From contig NC_022657.1 of the NCBI RefSeq assembly GCF_000494755.1, positions 7,346,001 through 7,410,000 on the forward strand: a stretch of 64,000 bases of DNA, written 5' to 3'. The translations under genes and the position numbers were made by a program. The notes beneath the pieces are model-generated. The model had not been told where the DNA came from. It ran no database searches and saw only the letters and a list, made by a program, of their open reading frames with translations. Positions 17,431 to 25,707 of the stretch are shown here, piece by piece (positions within the stretch are counted from its first letter, which is position 1; every line of letters starts with the position of its first letter). The stretch is from Amorphoplanes friuliensis DSM 7358 (lineage in GTDB: Bacteria > Actinomycetota > Actinomycetes > Mycobacteriales > Micromonosporaceae).

Positions 17431-17586
17431 TCAGACGCAGGACGCGCTGTGCCCGGCCTGTGTCGTCAGGAGAGTGCCGTCATGATCGACCAGGTGGCGT
17501 TCCTTCCGGATGAAGTCCGGGCGACGGTGCGTCGCTAGAAGACTGACGATGACGGGGAAATGGTTGACGTTCCGCGCCATCGTGGG
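17431..17586 (-). pseudogene. Truncated duplicate of paralogue 3 with an exact 120-bp internal deletion
   Basis: Bases 17431-17480 match 16871-16920, and 17483-17586 match 17043-17146, nearly base for base. The 120 bp between the blocks are missing, which keeps the frame (HLVDH joins directly to DGTLLTTQ). The copy has neither the 5' TM segment nor the 3' end, and it stops after ...GHSASCV. The flanking M1 peptidase gene reads into this copy in another frame. Confidence 0.8.
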
Positions 17587-19027
17587 CGACGGAGGAACGC
17601 GGTTGCTCGGCATTGTCCGGGAGGGCGGGCCGGGTGGGCGAGTAGACCCAGGTGCGGAAGAAGGGGGCGAGGTCTCGGCCGGAGGTGCGGGTCGCTGTCT
17701 CCATGAAATCGGTCGTCGTGGCCGTGCCGTGGCGGTGGTCCCGCGTCCAGGCGCGTAGCACCCGGAAGAAGGTCGGGTCACCGAGTTCCTGACGGAGCAT
17801 CTGCAGCACCAGGGCGCCGCCGAAGTAGATTCGTTCGCCGGCTGCGTCGGTGGGGCGGTCCGGGCCGGTGAGCGGGATGGTCCAGAAGGGGTCGTCGGCC
17901 GGGTGGGCCTGGTACACCTGGCGGGCCTGGTCGTGGACGGTGGTTCCGCCGCGGAGTTCGTCGAAGTACCAGTTGGCGAAGACGGCGAAGCCCTCGCTCA
18001 GCCACACCTCGTTCCAGCGGGTGATGCCGACGCTGTCGCCGAACCACTGGTGGGCCAGTTCGTGGGCGATGATCTCGTCGCTGTCGGCCGCCGAGTAGAC
18101 CGGCCGGGTCTGGGTCTCCGCGGAGAACGGGACCTGGACGCCGTTGTGCCGGGCCAGCACCACGATCGCCACGGTCGAGTCGAACGGGTACGGGCCGAAG
18201 ATCTGCGTCCACCGGTCGACCACCTCGGCGGTGCGGTTCCAGAACTGGGGCATCGGGTCGTCGGCCCCCGTGCCGAGAGCCGGGTCCACCGCCACGTACT
18301 CGGGGATGCCGCCCGGGGTTCGGCCCTTCCGGACCCGCCAGCGTCCGACGTCGACGGTGGCCAGGTAGGTCGCCATCGGGGCGGTTTCGGACCAGACGTG
18401 GGTGGTTCGGCCCCCATGGGTACGCGTCGACACCCGGCGACCGTTGGCGACCACGTCCAGCCCGTCCGGCACCGTGATCGTGAAGCGGAACGTCGCCTTG
18501 TCCGACGGGTGGTCGTTGCCGGGGAACCAGGTGGAGGCACCGTCTTGCACGTTCAGGGTGACCATGCCGTCACCGGTGCGGACGAAGCCGTACGGTGTCG
18601 GCCCGCCCAGCGGCTGCGGCACACCGCCGTAGGTCACCGCCACCTGGAACCGGGAGCGGGCCGGGATGCCCCGACGGGGAGTGATCACCAGTTCCTGGCC
18701 GTCACGCCGGAACGAGGCCGGGCGTCCGTCGACGAGCACCCTGGTCACGTCGAGCTGCTGAAGGTCGAGATCGAAGCGGGACAGGTTCTGGGTCGCGACG
18801 GCGTCGACCCGGGCGGTGCCGTCCAGGCGGCCGCTGCCCGGGTCGTAGGAGAGGCTGAGGTCGTAGTGCGCCACGTCGTAACCACCGTTGCCTTCGAGCG
18901 GGTACCAGACGTCGCCCAACCCGGCGGAGCCCGGCCGGTAGTCACGGGCCGGTGCGGCACCCGCCGGACCGCCGGGCGTGATCGCCAAGCCGCCGGCCAG
19001 CACCGCGCACAGGAGTTTGCGTCGCAT
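17480..19027 (-). CDS. Secreted M1-family zinc metallopeptidase with a foreign C-terminal tail
   Basis: A 515-residue protein. ATG 19027 has GAGGGGG seven bases upstream and opens a signal peptide (LLCAVLAGGLAITPGGPAGAAPA). The M1 N-terminal beta-saddle is followed by the substrate strand PFSAETQT (in the place of GAMEN), then the zinc motif HELAH (322-326) with the third ligand E345 in WLSEGF. This is the standard minimal M1 layout of actinobacterial secreted aminopeptidase-like enzymes. Family homology should end near WVYSPTRPALP. The last about 35 residues (from about base 17586 down to 17480) are translated from the duplicated paralogue-3 fragment in a different frame, so the native stop was lost. 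DUF72 and arsR lie upstream on the same strand. Confidence 0.85.
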   Translation of the reverse strand: MRRKLLCAVLAGGLAITPGGPAGAAPARDYRPGSAGLGDVWYPLEGNGGYDVAHYDLSLSYDPGSGRLDGTARVDAVATQNLSRFDLDLQQLDVTRVLVDGRPASFRRDGQELVITPRRGIPARSRFQVAVTYGGVPQPLGGPTPYGFVRTGDGMVTLNVQDGASTWFPGNDHPSDKATFRFTITVPDGLDVVANGRRVSTRTHGGRTTHVWSETAPMATYLATVDVGRWRVRKGRTPGGIPEYVAVDPALGTGADDPMPQFWNRTAEVVDRWTQIFGPYPFDSTVAIVVLARHNGVQVPFSAETQTRPVYSAADSDEIIAHELAHQWFGDSVGITRWNEVWLSEGFAVFANWYFDELRGGTTVHDQARQVYQAHPADDPFWTIPLTGPDRPTDAAGERIYFGGALVLQMLRQELGDPTFFRVLRAWTRDHRHGTATTTDFMETATRTSGRDLAPFFRTWVYSPTRPALPDNAEQPRSSVAHDGAERQPFPRHRQSSSDAPSPGLHPEGTPPGRS

Positions 19028-19135
19028 CGTGATCCCCCTCAACGGACGAATGTCGTCGAGTTGATGCTGGTCCGTGAGCCGGACGGGCACGACCGAGGTA
19101 GCCGCCCCGTCCCGGTGGTGTCACCCGCCCTGCGG

Positions 19136-19984
19136 TCAGAAGAGCGTCAGAGGGGCGATGGGGGTGGGGTCCGGGAGGGGCGCCAAGGACGGGAATCGGG
19201 TGCGGACCTCGGTGTGGAAGCGGCGGGCGAGGTCGGGGGCGTCGGCGTTGTCCGGGGTGTGGAGGAAGACCGTGGGTGAGCGGCCTTCGCGGAGCCAGTC
19301 GACCACGGTGGTGATCCAGGGCTGCCAGCCCGCGACCGTTTCGGCCGTGGAGTCGCGGCCGAGGTAGCGGACGATCGGGCGGTCGGTCAGGGCCACCGTG
19401 CGGCGGGGCATGCGGGGTTTTTTGGTCCAGGCTTCGCGTTCGGCGTCGCTGGTGGGTGGGGTCTCGAAGAACGCGGTGGTGTCGAAGGGGATCCACTCGG
19501 CGCCGGTGGCCGACAGGACTTCTTCGAGGGGGCCGGGGTTCTCGAAGAACGACGCGTGGCGGACCTCCACGGCGTACCGGTGACGGGGTGGGAGGCCCTG
19601 GAGGAAACGGTCGAGGGTGGGGAGGTCGGCGGGGCCGAAGGAGCCGGGGAGCTGGATCCAGAGGGTGTGGATCCGGGGGCCGAGCGGTGACATCGCCTCG
19701 AGGAAGATGCGGAGGGGCTCGTCGGCTTCGAGGAGGCGGCGTTCGTGGGTGATGTGCTTCGGGAGTTTGAGCACGAAGCGGAAGCCGGGGTCGGTCTGCT
19801 CCGCCCACGAGGCGACCGTGTCGGGTGACGGGGTGGCGTAGAAGGTCGTGTTGCCCTCGACGGCGTTGCACCAGCCCGCATACGCCCGCAGGCGTTCCTG
19901 GGCAGGGAGCGGGTGTTCGACGAAGCGGCCCTGCCAGGACTTGAGGGTCCACATCGCGCAGCCCACGTGGAGACTCTGGGTCAT
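19136..19984 (-). CDS. DUF72 (YecE-like) protein
   Basis: A 282-residue TIM-barrel-like DUF72 protein. It has the family opening HVGCAMWTLKSWQGRFVE, the NAVEGNTTFYATPSPDTVASWAEQTDPGFRFVLKLPKHITHERRL stretch, the WIQLPGSFGPADLPTLDRFL strand-helix, and VEVRHASFF. The biochemical role of DUF72 is not established. The start overlaps the stop of the upstream ArsR regulator by 4 bases (ATGA), so the two are translationally coupled and probably coregulated. A decayed copy of the 3' end is found at 17363-17428. Confidence 0.88.
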   Translation of the reverse strand: MTQSLHVGCAMWTLKSWQGRFVEHPLPAQERLRAYAGWCNAVEGNTTFYATPSPDTVASWAEQTDPGFRFVLKLPKHITHERRLLEADEPLRIFLEAMSPLGPRIHTLWIQLPGSFGPADLPTLDRFLQGLPPRHRYAVEVRHASFFENPGPLEEVLSATGAEWIPFDTTAFFETPPTSDAEREAWTKKPRMPRRTVALTDRPIVRYLGRDSTAETVAGWQPWITTVVDWLREGRSPTVFLHTPDNADAPDLARRFHTEVRTRFPSLAPLPDPTPIAPLTLF

Positions 19985-20550
19985 GCGGACTCCGGGAGGG
20001 TGGGGTGTTCGGTCGGGTAGAGGCCGGCGACCAGGCCGTAGACCGTGTCGCCGGAGCGGGGCAGCTGGGTGAAGTCGCGGACGAGTTCTTCGACGCGTTG
20101 CCAGAAGGCGGCGGCGTCCTCGCGGGCGATCCGGACGTGGCGCAGTGTGGTGTAGAGGCGATCGTCCTCGTGGGCCGGGACCGACTCGGCGGCGGCGACG
20201 GACAGGCCGTTGACGCAGACCGGGGTTTCGGTTTCGCCCGGGCGGCGGACCACACCGACATGGATCGTCCTACCGGTACGCCCGTAGTAGCGCTCGTCGA
20301 TCGCCCGGACCCGCCGGGTGCGGACGACACGCAGGAGACCGGCCTCGAGCAGGACGTTGACGTGGTGGGCGACCGTGCTCTTGGGCCGGCCGACCGCGGC
20401 GGACAGCTCGGCCACCGTGGCGGCGCGTTCGAGCACCAAGTCGAGGACAGTGGTGCGCAGCGGGTCGGCGATGGCCCGGAGCTGGGCGGGGGTCGACACC
20501 GAGACCGTGTCCGGCAGGTCGTAATCGGGGAACTCTTGATTGCTCGACAT
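19981..20550 (-). CDS. ArsR-family winged-helix regulator
   Basis: A 189-residue protein with an N-terminal winged helix-turn-helix: AQLRAIADPLRTTVLDLVLERAATVAELSAAVGRPKSTVAHHVNVLLEAGLLRVVRTRR. The C-terminal about 100 residues (DERYYGRTGRTIHVG ... FWQRVEELVRDFTQLPRSGDTVYGLVAGLYPTEHP) are typical of actinobacterial ArsR-type regulators that sense no metal, and no Cys cluster is seen. It overlaps DUF72 (ATGA) and is divergent, across 55 bases, from the dienelactone-hydrolase-like gene, which is the obvious candidate target besides its own operon. Confidence 0.85.
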   Translation of the reverse strand: MSSNQEFPDYDLPDTVSVSTPAQLRAIADPLRTTVLDLVLERAATVAELSAAVGRPKSTVAHHVNVLLEAGLLRVVRTRRVRAIDERYYGRTGRTIHVGVVRRPGETETPVCVNGLSVAAAESVPAHEDDRLYTTLRHVRIAREDAAAFWQRVEELVRDFTQLPRSGDTVYGLVAGLYPTEHPTLPESA

Positions 20551-20605
20551 TGTTGGATCAGTCTAAAGTTCTGGTTCATCGGTAAGCAAGAGCCGAGGAG
20601 GCGAC

Positions 20606-21172
20606 ATGGCTGAGGTGTTGTTGTTCCACCACGCGCTGGGCCTGACCGAGGGTGTTCTCGCCTTCGCCGACGGGATCCGGCAGGCCGGTCACACGGTCCA
20701 CACCCCGGATCTCTACGACGGCCACACCTTCACCACCGTGGACGAAGGCCTCGCGTACGCCCGGAAGGTCGGCGTGCAGGAGCGCGGGGTTCGCGCCGCC
20801 GCAGACTTGCCGACCGGGCTCGTGTACGGCGGTTTTTCGCTCGGTGTCATGGCGGCGCAGCAGCTGGCGCAGACCCGGCCCGGTGCCCGGGGTGCGCTCT
20901 TCTTCCACTCCTGCCTGCCGGTCGAGGAGTTCGGTGACGCCTGGCCGGCGGACGTGCCCGTGCAGATCCACGCGAAGGAGGCCGACCCGTTTTTTGTGGA
21001 CGACGGTGATCTCGAGGCCGCGCAGGCGCTGGTCGCCTCGGCGCCGCGGGCGGAGCTGTTCGTCTATCCGGGGAACGAGCACCTGTTCCTGGACTCCGGC
21101 CTGGCGGATTTCGACGCGGAGGCCACCGAGCTGGTCAGCCGCCGGGTGAAGGACTTCCTGGCCGCGCTCTAG
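20606..21172 (+). CDS. Dienelactone-hydrolase-family alpha/beta hydrolase
   Basis: A 188-residue protein with GAGGAGG eight bases before ATG 20606. The fold is that of dienelactone hydrolases: VLLFHHALGLTEGVLAFADGIRQAGHTVHTPDLYDGHTF, a nucleophile elbow GGFSLGVMAAQQLA (Ser instead of the Cys of classical DLH), an acid in DPFFVDDGDLEAA and the His in NEHLFLDSGLADFD. The triad Ser-Asp-His therefore looks intact. The substrate is unknown. It is divergent from the ArsR gene and its stop interlocks with that of DM13 within CTAG (21169-21172). Confidence 0.83.
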   Translation: MAEVLLFHHALGLTEGVLAFADGIRQAGHTVHTPDLYDGHTFTTVDEGLAYARKVGVQERGVRAAADLPTGLVYGGFSLGVMAAQQLAQTRPGARGALFFHSCLPVEEFGDAWPADVPVQIHAKEADPFFVDDGDLEAAQALVASAPRAELFVYPGNEHLFLDSGLADFDAEATELVSRRVKDFLAAL

Positions 21173-21702
21173 CTGAGGCCGGCCGCGCCGAACGAGACCG
21201 AGAAGCGCTTGCACCAGATGCTGACGCTGCGGAATTTCTCCACGTCGACGTCCGCGGGGACCGTGTAGACCTGGTCGCCGCGGTTGCCCTTGAGCTTGCC
21301 GAGCTCGACGTACTTGCCGTCGTCGAAGACCTGCCAGGCCGACTGCCCGGTGCCGACCTTCTGATCGGTGAGCCAGACCCGCAGGTCCGGGCCGTCCGAG
21401 GTGTCCAGACCGGCGAACTCGATCTGGTGGCGGCCGTCCGGCTTGCGGACGAGCCGAGCGGTGCCCTTGGTGGTGTGTTCGTGAGTGACGAAGTCACCCT
21501 CGCTGACCACCACAGGACCAGCGGGAGAAGGAGAAGAAGAGGAAGAGGGCGCGGACGAGACAGGTGCGGACGAGACAGGTGCGGCGACCGGCGTGAGCGC
21601 CTCGTCGACCGTCGTGCTGGTGACCAGCCTCCAAGGCTGGAACCAGTAGAGACCACCGGCGACGAGCACCAGCACCGCGACAGCCAGGAGACGTTTTTTC
21701 AC
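21169..21702 (-). CDS. DM13-domain membrane-anchored protein
   Basis: A 177-residue protein with an N-terminal signal anchor (LLAVAVLVLVAGGLYWF), a Ser/Pro/Ala-rich linker (about 40-65) and a C-terminal DM13 domain: GDFVTHEHTTKGTARLVRKPDGRHQIEFAGLDTSDGPDLRVWLTD ... YVELGKLKGNRGDQVYTVPADVDVEKFRSVSIWCKRFSVSFGAA. The conserved Cys in SIWCKRF is present. DM13 domains are proposed to be extracytoplasmic redox or electron-transfer modules. The gene is 48 bases downstream of DUF1295 on the same strand and may be the last gene of the lipid-modification operon. Confidence 0.87.
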   Translation of the reverse strand: MKKRLLAVAVLVLVAGGLYWFQPWRLVTSTTVDEALTPVAAPVSSAPVSSAPSSSSSPSPAGPVVVSEGDFVTHEHTTKGTARLVRKPDGRHQIEFAGLDTSDGPDLRVWLTDQKVGTGQSAWQVFDDGKYVELGKLKGNRGDQVYTVPADVDVEKFRSVSIWCKRFSVSFGAAGLS

Positions 21703-21750
21703 ACCGTTGATTCAACACGGGCCGGGCAGGCGGCGGCAGGGGCAGGCGGA

Positions 21751-22530
21751 TTACCGATCGCTTACGGAACGCCGCGGTGGCCACGGGAAGAAGCCGCTCG
21801 TCCGGGCGACGTAGTCCGGGTAGCCGGGGCGGGTACGGGCGAGATGGGTCTCCAGCAGCGGTTTTCCGGTCTTGCGGGCCAGGAACCACGTCATCACGAG
21901 CGGCGACAGCAGCGTCAGCCAGCCTGTCCAATGCAGACACGCGAGGGCGAAGAGGCCCCACCACACGCACGCGTCGCCGAAGTAGTTCGGGTGCCGGGTG
22001 TACCGCCACAGTCCGCTGTCCAGCACCTGGCCCTTCGACGACGGTGAGGAGCGGAAGCGTGCCAGCTGGGCGTCACCGATCGTCTCGAAGGCGAAGCCGA
22101 CCAGCCACAGCACCACCCCGATGATCAGCCACCACGACGGTGAGGCGTACTTCTGGGCGAGCTGGACGGGCAGGGACACGAACCAGACCAGTGCACCCTG
22201 CAGCAGGTAGATCATCCGGAACGCGTACCAGGTGGGGTTGCCGGGGGCTTGAGACAGCAGCTCGGCGTAACGGGGGTCCTCCGGGGCGCCGCGGCCGCGA
22301 AGGCCGATGTGTGTGGCGAGGCGGACGCCCCAGATCACCGTCAGGGCCGTCACCAGCCAGCCGACCGGGGTGAAGCCGGTGATGACGAGGCCGGTCACCG
22401 CGACGGCCGCGAAGCCGAGCCCCCAGGCGACGTCGACACCCTTGTGCTTGCCGGTGCGGACACCGATCACGAACGCCACCAGGAGGACCGCGAGCGCGGC
22501 TGCGGCCGTACCGAGGAAGAGGGTGATCAC
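21751..22530 (-). CDS. DUF1295 membrane protein (steroid-reductase/isoprenylcysteine-methyltransferase-like)
   Basis: A 259-residue polytopic protein starting at GTG 22530, which overlaps the upstream methyltransferase stop (GTGA, 22527-22530). It has about six hydrophobic segments and the signature of the DUF1295/ICMT-like fold near the C terminus: GLWRYTRHPNYFGDACVWWGLFALA and GYPDYVARTSGFFPW. Members resemble 3-oxo-5-alpha-steroid 4-dehydrogenases and membrane-bound lipid reductases. In this operon it probably acts on the same modified acyl chains as the two methyltransferases. That role is inference. Confidence 0.87.
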   Translation of the reverse strand: MITLFLGTAAAALAVLLVAFVIGVRTGKHKGVDVAWGLGFAAVAVTGLVITGFTPVGWLVTALTVIWGVRLATHIGLRGRGAPEDPRYAELLSQAPGNPTWYAFRMIYLLQGALVWFVSLPVQLAQKYASPSWWLIIGVVLWLVGFAFETIGDAQLARFRSSPSSKGQVLDSGLWRYTRHPNYFGDACVWWGLFALACLHWTGWLTLLSPLVMTWFLARKTGKPLLETHLARTRPGYPDYVARTSGFFPWPPRRSVSDR

Positions 22531-23798
22531 CGGGTGGCCGGCATGCCGCTGACGCCGGTCTCCGTCGGACGGACCGCGAGGATCTGGTCGACGCCCATCC
22601 GGCCCTCCTCGAAGGTCAGCGCCCCGCCGACCAGGTAGAGCCGCCACACGCGGGCCATCGGCTCACCGACCAGCGCGACCACCGCGTCCCAGCGCGCTTC
22701 GAGCGTTTCGAGCCAGACCCCGACGGTACGCACATAGTGCTCGCGCAACGCGTGCACGTCACGCACCTCGAGTCCCGCCTGCTCGAGCAGGTCGACGGTC
22801 TGCCCGACGGGCCGCATGTGCATGTCGGGCGCCACGTAGGACTCGATGAACGCGCCGCCGCCGGGTGCGGTCGCGCCGCGCGACATCTGCTGGACGAGCA
22901 GGCGGCCCTCGGGACGCAGCAGGCGGTGGAGCTGGGCGGCGAAGACGGGGTACTGCCCCTGGCCGACGTGTTCGCCCATCTCGATCGTCGAGATCGCGTC
23001 GTAGGGGCCGTCGGCGACGTCGCGGTAGTCCTGCAGGCGGAAGTCCACCGGGAGGCCACCGACGCGAGCCTGCGCGAAGGCCAGTTGTTCGCGGGACAAC
23101 GTCACGCCTGTGACGGTCACGCCGTAGTTCTTCGCCGCGTGCAGGCCGAGCGCACCCCAGCCGCAGCCGACGTCGAGCAGCCGCATGCCCGGCTCGAGGC
23201 CGAGTTTGCGGCAGACCAGGTCGAGCTTGTCGGTCTGCGCCTCGGCCAGGCCGTACCCGGGCGCGTCCGACGTCCAGTACCCGCACGAGTACGCCATCCG
23301 CTCGTCCAGGATCAGCGCGTAGAACTCGTTCGAGAGGTCGTAGTGGTAGCTGATCGCCGCGCGGTCCCGTTCGCGGGAGTGCAGGTCGCCGACGATCCGC
23401 GCCTGCACGTCGGGCGCCGGCGGTTTCGGCCCGAGGACCCCGAGCCGCAGCAGCGTCCGGACGGCCCGGAGCTTGTCGCCGAGGCCCACGCGGACGCCGC
23501 CGCGGGCCAGACCGCGCGCCCGCGCCTGCTGCCACACCTGACGCAGACCCGCACCGAGGTCACCCTCGACGTCGATCTCCCCCGCGATGTACGCCTGAGC
23601 CAGCCCCAGCTCGTCCGGGCTCCACATCAGGCGCCGCAACGCTTTCCGGTCGCGGATCACGAGCACCGGCCCGCCGGCGGGACCGGACTCCGAGCCGTCC
23701 CAGGCCCGCAGCCGCACGGGCAGTGCACCACCGGCCAGGGGTGAGACGAGGGCGGCGAGCTGTCCGGCGATCCCGGATTCCACGGCGAGAGCGGTCAC
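22527..23798 (-). CDS. SAM-dependent methyltransferase, cyclopropane-fatty-acid-synthase family (second copy)
   Basis: A 423-residue protein starting at GTG 23798, overlapping the upstream CFA-like gene by 4 bases (GTGA). The N-terminal lipid-binding part (LVIRDRKALRRLMWSPDELGLAQAYIAGEIDVEGDL) is followed by the CFAS core: ISYHYDLSNEFYALILDERMAYSCGYW, SAM motif LLDVGCGWGALGLHAA, and ISTIEMGEHVGQGQYPVF. It diverges from its neighbour after the core. It lacks the classical KYIFPGG motif and has SYVAPDMHMRP instead, which suggests a different reaction such as methyl addition without ring closure. It would modify unsaturated phospholipid acyl chains with SAM. Operon position is fourth. Confidence 0.88.
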   Translation of the reverse strand: MTALAVESGIAGQLAALVSPLAGGALPVRLRAWDGSESGPAGGPVLVIRDRKALRRLMWSPDELGLAQAYIAGEIDVEGDLGAGLRQVWQQARARGLARGGVRVGLGDKLRAVRTLLRLGVLGPKPPAPDVQARIVGDLHSRERDRAAISYHYDLSNEFYALILDERMAYSCGYWTSDAPGYGLAEAQTDKLDLVCRKLGLEPGMRLLDVGCGWGALGLHAAKNYGVTVTGVTLSREQLAFAQARVGGLPVDFRLQDYRDVADGPYDAISTIEMGEHVGQGQYPVFAAQLHRLLRPEGRLLVQQMSRGATAPGGGAFIESYVAPDMHMRPVGQTVDLLEQAGLEVRDVHALREHYVRTVGVWLETLEARWDAVVALVGEPMARVWRLYLVGGALTFEEGRMGVDQILAVRPTETGVSGMPATR

Positions 23799-25033
23799 TT
23801 CACACGTCCTGACACGAGCTGGGAGACATCGATGTATCCGGCGGCAAAACCGGCCTCGCAGTAGGCGAGGTAGAAGTTCCAGGTGCGGAGGAACGTCGCG
23901 TCGAAGCCGAGCGCGGCCACATCGCCGCGGCGGGCGTTGAAGGTGGCCCGCCAGCGGCGCAACGTCTCCGCGTAGTCGAGCCCGAAGTCGAGGCGGTCGC
24001 GGACGGCGAGACCGGCCCGGCCCAGCACGGCCTCGATCGCGGGCACCGACGGGACGAGGCCGCCCGGGAACACGTACTTGTGGATCCAGGTGTAGGTGTT
24101 GCGGGTCTCGGCCAGGCGGTCGTCGGCCATGGTGATCGTCTGCAGGCCGACCGAACCGCCGGGGGCGAGGTGGCGTTCCAGCGTCGCGGCATACGTCGGC
24201 CAGTACGCCTCCCCCACCGCCTCGATCATCTCCACGCTGAGGATCGCGTCGTACCCGCCGGCGACGGGCTCGATCTCGCGGTAGTCACGCAGGCGCACGT
24301 CGACCCGGTCGGCCACACCGGCCTCGGCCGCCCGGCGCAGCGCGAGGGACCGCTGCTCGGTGGAGAGCGTCACGCTGAGCACCCGGGCGCCACGGCGGGC
24401 CGCACGGATCGCGAGTTCACCCCAGCCCGTACCGATCTCGAGGACGCGGGTGCCGGAGCGGACACCAGTCGCGTCCAGCAGGCGGTCGATCTTGCGGTGC
24501 TGGGCGAGGGTGAAGTCCTGGCTCCGGTCGAAGAGCGCGCTGGAGTAGCTCATCGACTCGTCCAGGAAGAGCGCGAAGAGGTCGTTCGACAGGTCGTAGT
24601 GGCGGTGGATGTTGCGCCGCGACCCCTCGACCGTGTTGCGTTCGGCGCGGGGTGCCCGCGGGCCGTGGAAGCGCCGCAGCCACTGCAACCGCGGCGGCAC
24701 CAGCGTCCCCATCTGCTGCGCGAAGACGGTCAGCACACCGACGAGATCGTCCGCGTCCCAGTCACCGGCCTGGTAGGACTCGCCGAAACCGATCAGGCCG
24801 TCGGCGCCGAGACGCGCGAAGAAGGCCTGCGGCCGGTGGATCCGCATGGTCGGCCCGGTCGATCCCGTCACCGCCCCTCCCGGGTACGCGACCCGCAGCG
24901 GCAGCCGCTCGACGATGCGGCGGAACACGGCGGCGGCGACGACTCCCCGGGTACGGGATCGGGGTGTGGCCGCGACGTCGGGCCAGCGGCCCGGGTCGAT
25001 CCGGTCGGCGACCGGTGAGAGCACGGTGGTCAC
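23795..25033 (-). CDS. Cyclopropane-fatty-acyl-phospholipid synthase-like methyltransferase (first copy)
   Basis: A 412-residue protein. GTG 25033 overlaps the DUF1365 stop (GTGA) and has AGGAG five bases upstream, so it is chosen over longer in-frame starts inside the upstream gene. It carries the full CFAS pattern: NIHRHYDLSNDLFALFLDESMSYSSALF, SAM-binding RVLEIGTGWGELAIRAA, LSVEMIEAVGEAYWPTY and the conserved WIHKYVFPGGLVPSVPAI. It should transfer a methylene from SAM to the double bond of a phospholipid acyl chain. It lies in a tightly overlapping five-gene operon with an FAD oxidoreductase, DUF1365, a second CFA-like protein and DUF1295. Confidence 0.9.
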   Translation of the reverse strand: MTTVLSPVADRIDPGRWPDVAATPRSRTRGVVAAAVFRRIVERLPLRVAYPGGAVTGSTGPTMRIHRPQAFFARLGADGLIGFGESYQAGDWDADDLVGVLTVFAQQMGTLVPPRLQWLRRFHGPRAPRAERNTVEGSRRNIHRHYDLSNDLFALFLDESMSYSSALFDRSQDFTLAQHRKIDRLLDATGVRSGTRVLEIGTGWGELAIRAARRGARVLSVTLSTEQRSLALRRAAEAGVADRVDVRLRDYREIEPVAGGYDAILSVEMIEAVGEAYWPTYAATLERHLAPGGSVGLQTITMADDRLAETRNTYTWIHKYVFPGGLVPSVPAIEAVLGRAGLAVRDRLDFGLDYAETLRRWRATFNARRGDVAALGFDATFLRTWNFYLAYCEAGFAAGYIDVSQLVSGRVK

Positions 25034-25707
25034 GGCGTCTCCTGAGGACGGGGATGGACGGGCAGGCCGCGCAGGTAGAGGCGGATGCCCTGGAACCGGA
25101 TCCGGGCCGCGACGGCCAGCGTCACGAACGGGTTCCGCAGCACGGCAGTTCGCAGCGACCGGCGCCGGCCTCGCACGGTGGCGACGAACGGCCGCCCACC
25201 GGCCCGGTCCAGCGCGACGGTCAGCGCGAGCCGGTCGTCCGGCTCGGGCAGGGTCATCCGGTACGAGCCGTCGACCGCGAAGAACGGCGACACGTAGAAC
25301 TCCTTGGCGACGCGCGTCTGCCCGGGCTCGATCAGGTAGCGGTGCCGCCCGCCGTAGGTGTTGTGCACCTCGGCGATGACCGCGGCGAGACTGCCGTCGC
25401 GGTGCCGGCACCAGTAGACGCTGAGCGGGTTGAAGACATGACCGGCCGTCCGGGCGTTGGTAAGCAGCAAAATCCGGCCGCCCTCGAGGTTTACACCGTG
25501 TGCGGCGAGGTACTCGTCGGCATTGCGGCGGAGGCTGTGCTGCGGATTTCCGACATGATCGCGGGCCTCGAACGACGCGTACCAGCGGTTGCGCGGCAGC
25601 TCGTCCAGGTCGACGAGCCACTGGTAGGTCCGGTAGCTGAACGCGTGCCGCAGCGGGCTCACGCGCACGTGCCGGACGGTGCTCTCGTAGACCGCGGGTT
25701 TCACCAC
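25030..25707 (-). CDS. DUF1365 protein
   Basis: A 225-residue protein with the DUF1365 signatures: VYESTVRHVRVSPLRHAFSYRTYQWLVDLDELP, ILLLTNARTAGHVFNPLSVYWCR, IAEVHNTYGGRHRYLI and VAKEFYVSPFFAVDGSYRM. The family has no firmly assigned activity but is nearly always found between an NAD(P)/FAD amine-oxidase-like protein and a CFA-type methyltransferase, as here. It overlaps the upstream flavoprotein gene by 7 bases and the downstream methyltransferase by 4. Confidence 0.9.
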   Translation of the reverse strand: MVKPAVYESTVRHVRVSPLRHAFSYRTYQWLVDLDELPRNRWYASFEARDHVGNPQHSLRRNADEYLAAHGVNLEGGRILLLTNARTAGHVFNPLSVYWCRHRDGSLAAVIAEVHNTYGGRHRYLIEPGQTRVAKEFYVSPFFAVDGSYRMTLPEPDDRLALTVALDRAGGRPFVATVRGRRRSLRTAVLRNPFVTLAVAARIRFQGIRLYLRGLPVHPRPQETP

